DNA of 64,000 bases from Cohnella sp. OV330 (GCF_900112065.1 NZ_FOKE01000003.1:566249-630248), one strand, 5' to 3'. Numbered from the stretch's first letter, positions 18,413 to 27,289 are shown. Numbers and translations: made by a program. The notes: a model not told the origin generated them from the sequence alone.

Positions 18413-19639
18413 TTGAACAGACTTCGCGTATTTTTGGCCTCCTATCACCCCATCGTGTTTTCGCTGCTAATCGGTCATATGATCGCCCGCGTCGCCACCT
18501 CGATGAGCATGCCGTTTCTCGCGCTGTATCTCGCTGCGCATACGGACATGGGGCCGGGCGGAATCGGATTTATCGTCGGCGCAGGCGCGCTGGCCGCCAC
18601 GTTCGGCGGCTTCCTCGGCGGCGCGCTGTCCGACCGGTACAGCCGTCGCTTGGTTATGTTTACCTCGCTGTTCGTATGGAGCGGCGTGTTCGTCGGCTTC
18701 GCGCTGACCGACTCGCCGGCCGTCCTGCTGCTGCTCAGCCTGATGAACGGCTTGTGCCGCTCCTGGTTCGAGCCGGTGTCCCAGGTGCTCATGGCCGACC
18801 TCACCCCGAAGGACCGTCGGATGAAAGTATTCTCCATGCGCTACCTGATGGCCAACGTCGGCGTCGCGATCGGGCCCGTGCTCGGCGTCTGGCTCGGTCT
18901 CGGAAACGGCGGGCTTGCTTTTATCATCACGGGAGCCATTTATTTCGTTTACGCAGTCACTCTCTATATTATGATGATCGGCTTCGGCATCAAGGACATC
19001 GAGGACGGCAAACAGACGGCGAAGGCGACGATCGCGGATGCGGGACGCGTCATTATGCGAGACGGCGCGCTGCAATTGTTCCTGCTGGGCGGCATCGTCG
19101 TCGGCATCGGGTACAGCCAACTGTTTGGCAACATGGCGCCGCACCTCGACCGGGTGTTCGGCAACGGGGACCGGATGTTCGGCTACCTGCTGACGATCAA
19201 CGCGGTCACCGTCATCGCGCTCCAGATCCCCCTCGGCTGGCTGGCGAACAAGCGTCCGCCGCTGTTCGCGCTGCATGCGGGCAACCTGTTTTTCGCGCTC
19301 GGCCTCGCCGGCATCGGCTACGCCGAGACGTTCGCGCTGCAGGTCGTCGCGATGATCTTGTTTACCGTCGGGGAGATCCTGAACTACCCGGCCGCCACGA
19401 TGCTGCTGGACAGGCTGGCTCCCGAGCATCTGCGAGGCGCGTACTACGGCGCGCAGACGTTCACCAATCTCGGCCAGTTCATCGGTCCCTGGGCCGGCGG
19501 GTGGCTCCTTGGCGAGTACGGCGGCCGGACGATGTTCGCGGCGATGGCGGCCGTCGTCCTGCTGTCCTCGCTCATCTACTGGGCGGGCAGCCGCGACGGC
19601 CGAAAAACGTCAGCCGCAGGCAAGAGCAGTGCGATGTAG
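18413..19639 (+). CDS. MFS transporter (12-helix, DHA1-like)
   Basis: 408 residues with 12 predicted helices. Motif A in the loop between helices 2 and 3 appears as GGALSDRYSRRLVM. The family exports drugs or metabolites by proton antiport. The only usable start near the first helix is a TTG at 18413, since an in-frame stop lies at 18377-18379 and no ATG precedes the helix; its ribosome-binding site is poor, which suggests weak or regulated translation. TATGAT at 18372 could be the -10 of its promoter. A terminator follows. Confidence 0.85.
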   Translation: MNRLRVFLASYHPIVFSLLIGHMIARVATSMSMPFLALYLAAHTDMGPGGIGFIVGAGALAATFGGFLGGALSDRYSRRLVMFTSLFVWSGVFVGFALTDSPAVLLLLSLMNGLCRSWFEPVSQVLMADLTPKDRRMKVFSMRYLMANVGVAIGPVLGVWLGLGNGGLAFIITGAIYFVYAVTLYIMMIGFGIKDIEDGKQTAKATIADAGRVIMRDGALQLFLLGGIVVGIGYSQLFGNMAPHLDRVFGNGDRMFGYLLTINAVTVIALQIPLGWLANKRPPLFALHAGNLFFALGLAGIGYAETFALQVVAMILFTVGEILNYPAATMLLDRLAPEHLRGAYYGAQTFTNLGQFIGPWAGGWLLGEYGGRTMFAAMAAVVLLSSLIYWAGSRDGRKTSAAGKSSAM

Positions 19640-19652
19640 CGCGAAGCAAGGC

Positions 19653-19688
19653 AGAGCCGGGGCCGCGGAGGCGGTGTCGGCTCTTTTT
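19653..19688 (+). terminator. Rho-independent terminator after the MFS gene
   Basis: AGAGCCG pairs with CGGCTCT around a GC-rich centre and is followed by TTTT. Confidence 0.85.
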
Positions 19689-19700
19689 GCGTCTGGACTT

Positions 19701-19780
19701 GTCTCATCCAGCAGCAATTCCGTGCTTAGACGCTACCCCTCAAGCAAACTAGTCTCATCCGGAAACAATTCCGAGCCTCG
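19701..19780. repeat. Two-unit 51-bp repeat (array 4, degenerate)
   Basis: GTCTCATCC ... CAATTCCG occurs at 19701 and again at 19752, exactly 51 bases apart, with substitutions between copies. The second copy contains CGGAA and TTCCG around ACAA, a 5-bp hairpin. The rest of this 300-bp gap, up to the lactonase start, shows no further copies and no gene. Confidence 0.6.
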
Positions 19781-19940
19781 TCGCGACTTCTTCACCAGAA
19801 AGCCATTTCGCTTCACGCCGCAGGTTATCGTGCTTCCAACTGATCCTGCGATCGCGCATCCTCGCGTGCGTTTGCCCGCGAATCGTGTTAAAATGCAGGC
19901 CAAGCGCGACTCGCGTCGCAAAACTTGGAGGTGCCTTGCC

Positions 19941-21023
19941 TTGACGGCCACTCGAACATTTGCTTTTATCGGTTCCTATGCGGACGCGGACGGGCCAGGC
20001 TTGTACGCCTGCGCTTACGACGAGCGCACCGGCGCGTTGACGCTGCTCGACCAGGCGGACGGTCTGCAGAATCCGACTTTCCTCGCCGTTAACGAGGATA
20101 GCCGCACGATTTACTCGCTCACGGAAGTCAAAGACGCCGAAGGCACGCGCCGAGGCGCGGCCGCAGCGTATCGCTTCTCTCCTGGAGAGGGTCGGCTGCA
20201 AAAATTGGACGAAGCGCAGACGATCCCCGCGACCGCTTGCCATATCGCGCTCGACCGAACGAACGGGCTCGTCATGACGGCGAGCTATCACGGCGGCCTG
20301 TTCGGCGTCTCCGCTGCTGAAGCAGACGGTCATATTGGGCCGACGCTCGAGATTCACCGGCACGAGGGGACGAGCGCGCTGCCCGTCCAGAACCAGGCGC
20401 GGGTTCACTCGGTCATCGTCGACCGCGACAACCGTTTTGCCGCCGTGTCCGATCTGGGACTCGACAAGGTGTTCCTTTACAAGCTCGATCTGCCCGGCCG
20501 CAGTCTGGCTCGCCATAGCGAGACCGACGTCGCTCCGGGCTCGGGACCGCGCCACTTCGTGTTCCACCCGCAGCTTCCTTTCGGATACGGCATTAACGAA
20601 TTGAACAGCACGCTTACCGTGTACGCGTACGACGCGGAGATCGGGAGCTTGGAGGTCGTGCAGACGATCTCGACGCTGCCCGATTCGTTCGAAGGCGACA
20701 ACGCCTGCGCGGACATCCACCTGTCCCCGGACGGGAAGTTCCTTTACGGCTCCAACCGCGGCCACGACAGCCTCATCGTCTGCAGAATTAACCCGGAGAA
20801 CGGCCTGCTCGAGCCGGTCGAATACGCGCCGACGCTCGGCGGGCATCCGCGCAATTTCGCGGTGTCCCCGGACGGCCGATTCGTGCTCGTCGCCAACCGG
20901 GACGGCAACAACATCGTGACTTTCAACCGCGACGCCGGCACCGGCAAGCTGCTGCCCACCGGCAGCGAGCTGCGCGTGTCCAAGCCGGTGTGCGTTCGAT
21001 TCGCGGCATTCGCCGACGAATAA
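19941..21023 (+). CDS. Lactonase family protein (YbhE/6-phosphogluconolactonase-like beta-propeller)
   Basis: 360 residues from a TTG start seven bases after GGAGGTG. The protein is a seven-bladed propeller of the YbhE/Pgl type, with the hallmark blocks SGPRHFVFHP, SPDGKFLYGSNRGHDS and GGHPRNFAVSPDGRF. Family members hydrolyse 6-phosphogluconolactone in the oxidative pentose phosphate route or cleave related lactones. A paralogue with the same motifs lies at 26213. A long open stretch upstream (to 19509) lies in another gene and the repeat gap, so it is not used. Confidence 0.9.
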   Translation: MTATRTFAFIGSYADADGPGLYACAYDERTGALTLLDQADGLQNPTFLAVNEDSRTIYSLTEVKDAEGTRRGAAAAYRFSPGEGRLQKLDEAQTIPATACHIALDRTNGLVMTASYHGGLFGVSAAEADGHIGPTLEIHRHEGTSALPVQNQARVHSVIVDRDNRFAAVSDLGLDKVFLYKLDLPGRSLARHSETDVAPGSGPRHFVFHPQLPFGYGINELNSTLTVYAYDAEIGSLEVVQTISTLPDSFEGDNACADIHLSPDGKFLYGSNRGHDSLIVCRINPENGLLEPVEYAPTLGGHPRNFAVSPDGRFVLVANRDGNNIVTFNRDAGTGKLLPTGSELRVSKPVCVRFAAFADE

Positions 21024-21042
21024 GCGGGCGAAGCTGCCCGCT
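21023..21042 (+). terminator. Hairpin after the lactonase gene (weak terminator)
   Basis: AGCGGGC and GCCCGCT pair around a 6-base loop immediately after the stop, but no T-tract follows. It may protect the 3' end or attenuate rather than terminate. Confidence 0.35.
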
Positions 21043-21102
21043 ACCGCCTCACGTTCGGATGCGGTACCAGATACCGGCAGCCTCGTTTTTCGCGATCAGA
21101 CG

Positions 21103-21131
21103 TTCTGGTCAGCCGCTCGCCGTGTTATAAT
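21103..21131 (+). promoter_or_regulatory. Promoter of the helicase gene
   Basis: A perfect TATAAT (21126-21131) is preceded at 17 bases by TTCTGG. The expected transcription start falls on or next to the first ATG at 21138, so the mRNA would be leaderless or nearly so. Confidence 0.6.
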
Positions 21132-21137
21132 CGGTCT

Positions 21138-23540
21138 ATGAATACGATGACGAACCACGAACGATTTTTCGAGCGCAAGCGGCGGGAAGCCGGCGTTCAA
21201 CTGAATAAAGTCCAGAAGCAGGCGGTCCTTCATACCGAGGGGCCGCTTCTTCTGCTGGCGTCGCCCGGTTCGGGCAAGACGACGACGCTGATGATGCGGA
21301 CGGGATACTTAATCGCGGAAAAGGGGGTCAATCCGGCGCGGATCAAGGCGGTCACGTTCAGCCGGGCCTCGGCCCGGGACATGTCGGAGCGGTTCGCGTT
21401 GCTGTTCCCCGAGCTCGCCGGCGCCAAAGTCGGCTTTTCGACGATCCACAGCTTCGCGTTCGAGGTGGTGCGCGCGTACTACCGGGCGCGGGGCGAAGCC
21501 TATCAGCTCATCGAAGGCGAGATCGAGCAGGAGGAAGAGGACGAGCTGCGGGCTGCGGATCTGCCGGTGCTGCACAAGAAGCCGATTCTGCGCCAGCTCT
21601 ACCGGACGATGACCGGCGGCGGGAACCTGACCGAGGATCAGATGGAAGACCTGACGACTTATATCAGCTATATCAAAAATAAAATGCTGCCCGAGGACCG
21701 CTGGAGCGAGGCCAAATGCGAGCTGAAGGATGCGGACAAGCTGCTGCGCGCCTACGAGCGCTACAAGCGCGAGGGGACCGACAGGCTGCTGCTCGACTTC
21801 GACGACATGCTCTCGGTCTGCCACCTCGCGCTGTCCGAGGACCCGCGGCTGCTGCGCCGCTACCAGCAAAGATACGACTATCTGATGACCGACGAGAGTC
21901 AGGACACCTCGCTCGTCCAGTTCGGCATCGTCGGCCTGCTGGCCGCCTCGCACGGCAATCTGTGCGTCGTCGCCGACGACGACCAGAGCATTTACGGCTG
22001 GCGCGGGGCGGAACCCGGGTATCTGCTCGACTTCAAGTCGCACTATCCGGCGGCAGAGGTGCTGAAGATGGAGCGCAATTACCGGTCGGCGCCCGAGATC
22101 GTGGAGACGGCGGCGCGCTTCATCCGGCGCAACAAAAACCGCTACGACAAGGCGATGTACACGAAAAATCCGGCCGGCGGACGCGTCTCCCTGCGCATGC
22201 TGGCCGACTACAAGGCGCAGGCGAAGTACGTGACGGCGGCGCTGACGGGAACGCCTGCAGGCTCGCCTTCGGGCACGACCGCCGTGCTGTACCGCAACCA
22301 TACGTCCGCCCTCGTCCTCGTCAACGCGCTCGACCGCGCCGGCATTCCGTTTAACCTGAAAGACGGGGACAAGCGCTTCTTTTCCCATTGGGTGGTCGAG
22401 GACGTGCTGAACTTCATGCGGATGGCGTACACGGACCGCCGGCCCGAGCTGCTGGAGAAGATCTACCCGAAACTCGCCGGCTACATCACGCGGGAGCAGA
22501 TGGGGGCGCTGCTGCGCATCGGAGGCGGTACGGCGTCCGTGTTCGACACGCTGATCGAGCGGGTGCCGCTCAAGGAATACCAGGTGAAGCAGCTGCGGGA
22601 AAACAAGGATACGTTCGGCCGGATGCAAGCGATGAACGCGCGGCAGGCGATACGCACGATCCGCTACAACCTCGGCTACGAGCGGGCCATCGAGCGGCTG
22701 TGCGAGCGGTTCGGCTTCCGGCAGGAGATGCTGCTCGGCGTGCTGAACACGCTCGAGGATATCGCCGACGGCCTGGATTCGATGACCGACTTCGCCGAGC
22801 GGCTGAAGTACTTGGAGACGCTGCTGCGCAGCGCCCGGTCGCGAAGCCGCGACCCGGAGGCGGTGACGCTGTCGACGTTTCACAGCGCCAAGGGGCTCGA
22901 GTTCGATCGCGTATACATGATCGACCTCGCGGAAGGCGTGATCCCTTCGAACGACGACATCAAAAAGTACGACAAAGGCGACGCCGCCGACATGGAGGAG
23001 GCCGTGCGCCTGTTCTATGTCGGCATGACGCGCGCGAAGCGGCACTTGGAGCTCGTGGCTTATCAGAAGAAGGACGGCGCGGCGATCAAGGAGTCGCGCT
23101 TCATGACGGCGGTCCGCAGCTTCGGCGCGGCAACTTCCGAAGGCGCAGAAGGACGGACGGCTGCCGGTTCGACAGGCTTTGGCGGCGCAGGTCGCGCCGC
23201 CGGACACGAAGGACGCGCCGCATACGCAGGACGCATCGGATTGGCAGGACACGCCGGAGCAGCGGGCGCGCCGCGCGGATCGTCGCTGCCGGCAGGCGCC
23301 GGCGTCGCGGGGCGGCCCGCGCAGACGGCGGTTTCCGCGGCGACGGCTTGGCAGGGCGAGCTGCCCGCGTTCTTGAAGCCCGGCGCGCACGTATCGCACC
23401 GAACGTTCGGGCCCGGCGTCGTTCTGTCGGCGGACGCTGAGGCGATCCGCGTATCGTTCGCCGAGGGAGACAAAAAGCTGCTCACGCAGGTGTGCATGGA
23501 GAGGGGGCTTTTGAAGCCGGTCAAGCAGCGGGTCACATGA
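21138..23540 (+). CDS. UvrD/PcrA-like superfamily 1 ATP-dependent DNA helicase
   Basis: 800 residues. Walker A is ASPGSGKTTT (about 35-44); the DEXX box is MTDESQDTS; further motifs are ADDDQSIYGWRG (III), NYRSAPEIV (IV), STFHSAKGLEFDRVYMID (V) and LFYVGMTRAKRHL (VI). These mark a 3'-5' SF1A helicase. The region between core and C-terminus (about 660-735) is a low-complexity Gly/Ala/Arg-rich linker. The last 60 residues resemble the Tudor-like C-terminal domain of PcrA, which contacts RNA polymerase. PcrA itself is slightly shorter in core and normally lies next to ligA, absent here, so this is probably a second UvrD-type helicase for repair or unwinding. Confidence 0.9.
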   Translation: MNTMTNHERFFERKRREAGVQLNKVQKQAVLHTEGPLLLLASPGSGKTTTLMMRTGYLIAEKGVNPARIKAVTFSRASARDMSERFALLFPELAGAKVGFSTIHSFAFEVVRAYYRARGEAYQLIEGEIEQEEEDELRAADLPVLHKKPILRQLYRTMTGGGNLTEDQMEDLTTYISYIKNKMLPEDRWSEAKCELKDADKLLRAYERYKREGTDRLLLDFDDMLSVCHLALSEDPRLLRRYQQRYDYLMTDESQDTSLVQFGIVGLLAASHGNLCVVADDDQSIYGWRGAEPGYLLDFKSHYPAAEVLKMERNYRSAPEIVETAARFIRRNKNRYDKAMYTKNPAGGRVSLRMLADYKAQAKYVTAALTGTPAGSPSGTTAVLYRNHTSALVLVNALDRAGIPFNLKDGDKRFFSHWVVEDVLNFMRMAYTDRRPELLEKIYPKLAGYITREQMGALLRIGGGTASVFDTLIERVPLKEYQVKQLRENKDTFGRMQAMNARQAIRTIRYNLGYERAIERLCERFGFRQEMLLGVLNTLEDIADGLDSMTDFAERLKYLETLLRSARSRSRDPEAVTLSTFHSAKGLEFDRVYMIDLAEGVIPSNDDIKKYDKGDAADMEEAVRLFYVGMTRAKRHLELVAYQKKDGAAIKESRFMTAVRSFGAATSEGAEGRTAAGSTGFGGAGRAAGHEGRAAYAGRIGLAGHAGAAGAPRGSSLPAGAGVAGRPAQTAVSAATAWQGELPAFLKPGAHVSHRTFGPGVVLSADAEAIRVSFAEGDKKLLTQVCMERGLLKPVKQRVT

Positions 23541-23665
23541 CAAGGCGTCGTGACGAGTCGTGACCGGAGTCACGGTATTCGGTGACCGTCGGGACGACAC
23601 GAGTGACTGAAGACGGCGGCGGATTGGGCTATGATAGGGGAAGCAGACGAGAAGGAGGACTTCGC

Positions 23666-24163
23666 GTGTCCCGCTATTCGACCAAAACCCTCTCCGAGAG
23701 GCTGGGTCTTCGGCCCTACCAACGGCTCTATTTCGAAGGCGCATCCCTTATTTACTTGAATTCGCTTGGTCCGTCGCCGGCGGGCATACGGTTTTTGGAT
23801 TCGCCGGAAGGGCCGATCGACTTTATTCATTTATTCGTCAAGACGCAGGCGGACTTGGAGGTGCGCGTGCCTCAGCTGGCCAAGCACCTGTCGCCAAGAG
23901 GCATGCTATGGGTGTCCTGGCCCAAAGGGTGCGCGATGCCCCATGCCGACGTCGGCGAAGAAGCGGTCGCGAAGATCGGCACGGCATGCGGCCTCTCCGG
24001 CGTCAAGGACTGCGAGATCGACGAGACATGGACGGGCCGCAAGTTCGTGTATCGGAAAAAGGGGCGTCCCCGGTCGACCGGATTTGCAAGCGTTCCGCAT
24101 CCTGCGGCGGTCGGCTGGCCCGATCGGAGAGAGTTCCTATTGGCGTCCGCAGGGGCCCGATGA
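23666..24163 (+). CDS. DUF3052-like protein
   Basis: 165 residues from a GTG start seven bases after AAGGAGGA. The middle part (IDFIHLFVKTQADLEVRVPQ, then PRGMLWVSWPKG and the final CEIDETWTGRKFVYRKK) matches the DUF3052 pattern, small cytoplasmic proteins of unknown function found widely in bacteria. The last 25 residues look poorly conserved. A frame extension to 23582 has no start signal. It is single and ends shortly before a terminator. Confidence 0.75.
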   Translation: MSRYSTKTLSERLGLRPYQRLYFEGASLIYLNSLGPSPAGIRFLDSPEGPIDFIHLFVKTQADLEVRVPQLAKHLSPRGMLWVSWPKGCAMPHADVGEEAVAKIGTACGLSGVKDCEIDETWTGRKFVYRKKGRPRSTGFASVPHPAAVGWPDRREFLLASAGAR

Positions 24164-24192
24164 CTTGCGCGCCGCTTAAGTGAACGGACGAG

Positions 24193-24216
24193 AGAGCCCT
24201 TGCGAAGGGCTCTTTT
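24193..24216 (+). terminator. Rho-independent terminator after the DUF3052 gene
   Basis: A 9-bp stem, AGAGCCCTT with AAGGGCTCT around GCG, followed by TTT. Confidence 0.88.
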
Positions 24217-24270
24217 CGCGTTCTTCGGCCATTTTGACGGAGGTCCGGCTAGCGGAGCTGTCGCGTTTCG

Positions 24271-24300
24271 TTGTGCTAGGCGATCGGTTCAGAGTAAAAT
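24271..24300 (+). promoter_or_regulatory. Promoter of the ROK kinase gene
   Basis: TTGTGC, 18 bases, TAAAAT, ending 37 bases before the ATG. Confidence 0.6.
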
Positions 24301-24336
24301 GGACATATAGCAGATACATAGGAGGAACCGATTTTC

Positions 24337-25212
24337 ATGCGTATAGGGGCAATCGAAGCGGGCGGCACCAAGTTCGTCTGCGGCATCGGCAACGAGAACG
24401 GAAAGATCGAGGACCGGGTAAGCTTCCCGACGGAGCATCCCGAGAAGACGCTCGCGCAAGTCTTCGAATACTTTAAAGACAAGGCGGTGGAGTCGATCGG
24501 CATCGGCTCCTTCGGTCCGATCAATATCGACGAGGCGAGTCCCGCATACGGCTACGTGACGACGACGCCGAAGCCGGGTTGGTCCGGCTATCCGTTCCTC
24601 CCGGCCATGAAGCAGCAGTTCGACGTGCCGATGGGCTGGGATACGGACGTCAACGCGGCCGCGCTCGGCGAGGCGACTTGGGGCGCGGCGGCCGGACTCG
24701 ACAGCTGCGTCTATTACACGATCGGCACGGGCGTCGGCGTCGGCGTATACGCGGAGGGCAAGCTGGTGCATGGACTCGTGCACCCGGAAGGCGGCCACGT
24801 GCTCGTGCGTCGCCATCCGGACGACGAATACGAAGGCTTCTGCCCGTATCACGGGGATTGCCTCGAGGGGCTCGCGGCCGGCCCCGCGCTTAAAGGCCGT
24901 TGGAAGGTGCCGGGAAGCGAGCTGCCGCAGGACCACCCGGCCTGGGCGATGGAAGCTTACTACATCGGTCAAGCCGTGGCCAACGCGGTGCTCATGCTGT
25001 CGCCGAAGCGCGTCATTCTCGGCGGCGGCGTCATGCATCAGCCGCAGCTGTTCCCGCTCGTGCGCGCGGAGGTGCTGAAGGCGCTGAACGGCTATGTGAG
25101 CTCGGACGCGCTGGCGGCGGGCATCGACGGCTACATCGTGCCGCCGGGCCTCGGCGACAACGCCGGCCTGACCGGCGCGCTGGCGCTGGGCCTGCGGGCG
25201 CTGGGCCGCTAA
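24337..25212 (+). CDS. ROK-family fructokinase
   Basis: 291 residues. The N-terminal phosphate-binding motif is GAIEAGGTKFVCG (residues 4-16); the second ATP motif is IGTGVGVGV. The zinc site typical of ROK kinases is formed by GGHVLVRRHP and FCPYHGDCLEGLAAGPA, a pattern specific to the fructokinase branch (ScrK/GmuE). It phosphorylates fructose (or mannose) in the cytoplasm with ATP. The AGGAGGA site precedes the ATG. The next gene begins 15 bases downstream, so the kinase leads a probable three-gene operon. Confidence 0.9.
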   Translation: MRIGAIEAGGTKFVCGIGNENGKIEDRVSFPTEHPEKTLAQVFEYFKDKAVESIGIGSFGPINIDEASPAYGYVTTTPKPGWSGYPFLPAMKQQFDVPMGWDTDVNAAALGEATWGAAAGLDSCVYYTIGTGVGVGVYAEGKLVHGLVHPEGGHVLVRRHPDDEYEGFCPYHGDCLEGLAAGPALKGRWKVPGSELPQDHPAWAMEAYYIGQAVANAVLMLSPKRVILGGGVMHQPQLFPLVRAEVLKALNGYVSSDALAAGIDGYIVPPGLGDNAGLTGALALGLRALGR

Positions 25213-25226
25213 GGGCAGGGGCGGTC

Positions 25227-26162
25227 ATGGACACGTCGCCCCAGCCGAGCGGAGCGCCGCAGGCGCAGACAGGCGCGGCGCCGACCGGCGTGCAGGTAGG
25301 CGCGCCGCCCGCGGCCGAGCGTCCCGAAGGACAGCGCGGCAGGCGCATCCTGCGGGTAGGCGTCATTCTGCTGGCCTTTGCGGCCGCGCTTGCCTTGCTG
25401 GCCTTCCTGGCCTTCCTCATGCTGCGCACGGGCGACGGCCGATCGGGACTGCAGGCGAAGCCGATCCCGAATCCGCCCTCGCATTACGATTACGGCACGG
25501 CCACGGCCGCGAACGGCATGACGCTCCACTATTTGGAGACGGCTCCCGCCAACGTGACGCTAAACGTCGTTCGCGACAATGTCGCCATCGCTCCCTATTA
25601 CGGGATCAACGGCGGCTTTTTCTACGACAGCTCGCTGCTCAGCATGGCGATCGTCGACGGCGTACCCGCCGCGGGAGACGGCAGCGCGTCCGGCGGATTC
25701 GGATCGGGCGCGGAAAACGTGAAGTATGCCCGGGGAACGCTGGTGTGGGACCGCAAGTCGGAGCGGCTCAGCGTTCAAGTTGCAAGCAAGGCAGGGGAGC
25801 TCGACGTGACGGACCCTGCCCAATATTGGGCGCAAGGCGGAATTTCGATGGGCCTGGGCCGAGAAGCGACTTGGCATGACCAAGCGGTCGCCGAGCACGC
25901 GCCGTTCATGGACGAGCCCCGGCTGCGATCGGGGGCCGTCTATGACGAAGAAGGCCGCTTGTATCTCGTCGTCAGCGAGAACCGGGGGACGCTGGCCGAT
26001 TTTCGCGCCGCGATCCTGGAGCTGCTCGGGGGACAAGGACGTCCCGCGCTCGCGGACGGCATCTTCCTCGACGGAGACGGCTCCTCGCAGCTTCGCAGCC
26101 GCGAGGCTTCCCTGACGGGGGATTTGCGTCCCGTCGTCCAGATGATCTCGCTGCTCGATTGA
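25227..26162 (+). CDS. Membrane-anchored phosphodiester glycosidase (NAGPA/DUF2233) protein
   Basis: 311 residues. A Pro/Ala-rich cytoplasmic start (1-45) leads into one membrane helix (about 48-70), then an extracellular domain. That domain carries the NAGPA signatures GINGGFFYDSS and, near the end, DGIFLDGDGSSQL. Family members resemble the mannose-6-phosphate uncovering enzyme and bacterial proteins that cleave phosphodiester-linked sugars or act on cell-wall polymers; the substrate is unknown. It is tightly placed between the ROK kinase and the lactonase. The frame is open further 5' but overlaps the kinase. Confidence 0.8.
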   Translation: MDTSPQPSGAPQAQTGAAPTGVQVGAPPAAERPEGQRGRRILRVGVILLAFAAALALLAFLAFLMLRTGDGRSGLQAKPIPNPPSHYDYGTATAANGMTLHYLETAPANVTLNVVRDNVAIAPYYGINGGFFYDSSLLSMAIVDGVPAAGDGSASGGFGSGAENVKYARGTLVWDRKSERLSVQVASKAGELDVTDPAQYWAQGGISMGLGREATWHDQAVAEHAPFMDEPRLRSGAVYDEEGRLYLVVSENRGTLADFRAAILELLGGQGRPALADGIFLDGDGSSQLRSREASLTGDLRPVVQMISLLD

Positions 26163-26212
26163 TCGCTGCTCAAGTGATTCGTCCCCATCCACAACGATCA
26201 TAGGAGGTTCAT

Positions 26213-27262
26213 ATGTCGGAATCCTACGCACCGCTGTTCGTCGGATCGTATCAATCGGCGGATCAAGAAGGCATTCATATACTGCGGCTCGACGCCGAGT
26301 CCGGCTCGCTGTCGAAGCTCGGCGGCGTCGCGGGCATCGACAATCCGTCGTTCCTCGCTTACCATGCCGAGTCGAGCGTGCTTTACGCGGTCAGCGAGAC
26401 CGAGCCGGACGGCGGCGTCGTCGCCTACGCGTACGACGCGGCCTCGCATGCGTTGACCGAGATCAACCGGCAGCCCTCGCAGGGCGGCGCGCCATGTCAT
26501 CTGGCGATCGACCCTTCTGGCGCCTGGCTTGTACTGGTCAACTATATGGGCGGCAACATCAGCCTGTATCCGATCGGCGAGCGGGGCGCGATTGGCGAGC
26601 CCGTCCAGTCGGTCGCTCACGAAGGCGGCAGCATCAATGCCGAACGTCAGGAAGGTCCGCATCCGCATTCGATCTATCCGGTGCCCGGCACTTCTTATTA
26701 CTTGGCCTGCGATCTCGGGACGGACAAAATCTACACGTACCGGCTGGACGCGGCCACCGGCCGCCTCGAGGCCGTGCGCGAGACGAACGTGACGCCTGGC
26801 TCGGGGCCGCGGCATCTGGCGCTGCATCCGACCCGCCCTTTCGTTTATCTCATCGACGAATTGATGAGCCGGATCGTCGTGTTCAAGCTGGATGCCGACG
26901 AAGGCTCGCTCGAGGCGCTGCAGACCGTGTCCACGCTTCCCGAAGCGTATGGGGGGGAGAGCTACTGCGCTGAGGTGGCGGTATCGGCCGACGGCAAATA
27001 TGTCTACGGCTCCAACCGCGGCCATGACAGCATCGTTTCCTTCCGCGTCGGGGAAGACGGCGGCCTGTCGCTGATCGGCCACACGCCGAGCGGCGGACAT
27101 TTCCCGCGCCACTTCCTAGCGCTTCCGGAGGGCCGCTGGCTGCTCGCGGCCAACCAGAACGGCGACAACATCGTCGTCATGCGCGTCGACGAGGACGGCT
27201 TCCCGCGGCATGCGGGCAGCGAATACAAGATGACGAAGCCGGTATGCGTGCGTCTGGGCTAA
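26213..27262 (+). CDS. Lactonase family protein (second YbhE/Pgl-like propeller)
   Basis: 349 residues, starting seven bases after AGGAGGT. The motifs SGPRHLALHP, YGSNRGHDSIVS and HFPRHFLALPEGRWLLAANQ show the same seven-bladed lactonase fold as the protein at 19941. The likely activity is hydrolysis of 6-phosphogluconolactone or a similar aldonolactone in the cytoplasm. Position after a fructokinase suggests sugar catabolism. The two paralogues differ clearly across their length, so this is not a recent duplication. Confidence 0.9.
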   Translation: MSESYAPLFVGSYQSADQEGIHILRLDAESGSLSKLGGVAGIDNPSFLAYHAESSVLYAVSETEPDGGVVAYAYDAASHALTEINRQPSQGGAPCHLAIDPSGAWLVLVNYMGGNISLYPIGERGAIGEPVQSVAHEGGSINAERQEGPHPHSIYPVPGTSYYLACDLGTDKIYTYRLDAATGRLEAVRETNVTPGSGPRHLALHPTRPFVYLIDELMSRIVVFKLDADEGSLEALQTVSTLPEAYGGESYCAEVAVSADGKYVYGSNRGHDSIVSFRVGEDGGLSLIGHTPSGGHFPRHFLALPEGRWLLAANQNGDNIVVMRVDEDGFPRHAGSEYKMTKPVCVRLG

Positions 27263-27289
27263 CCCTCGCGCGCGTAGCCAAGCAACCGC

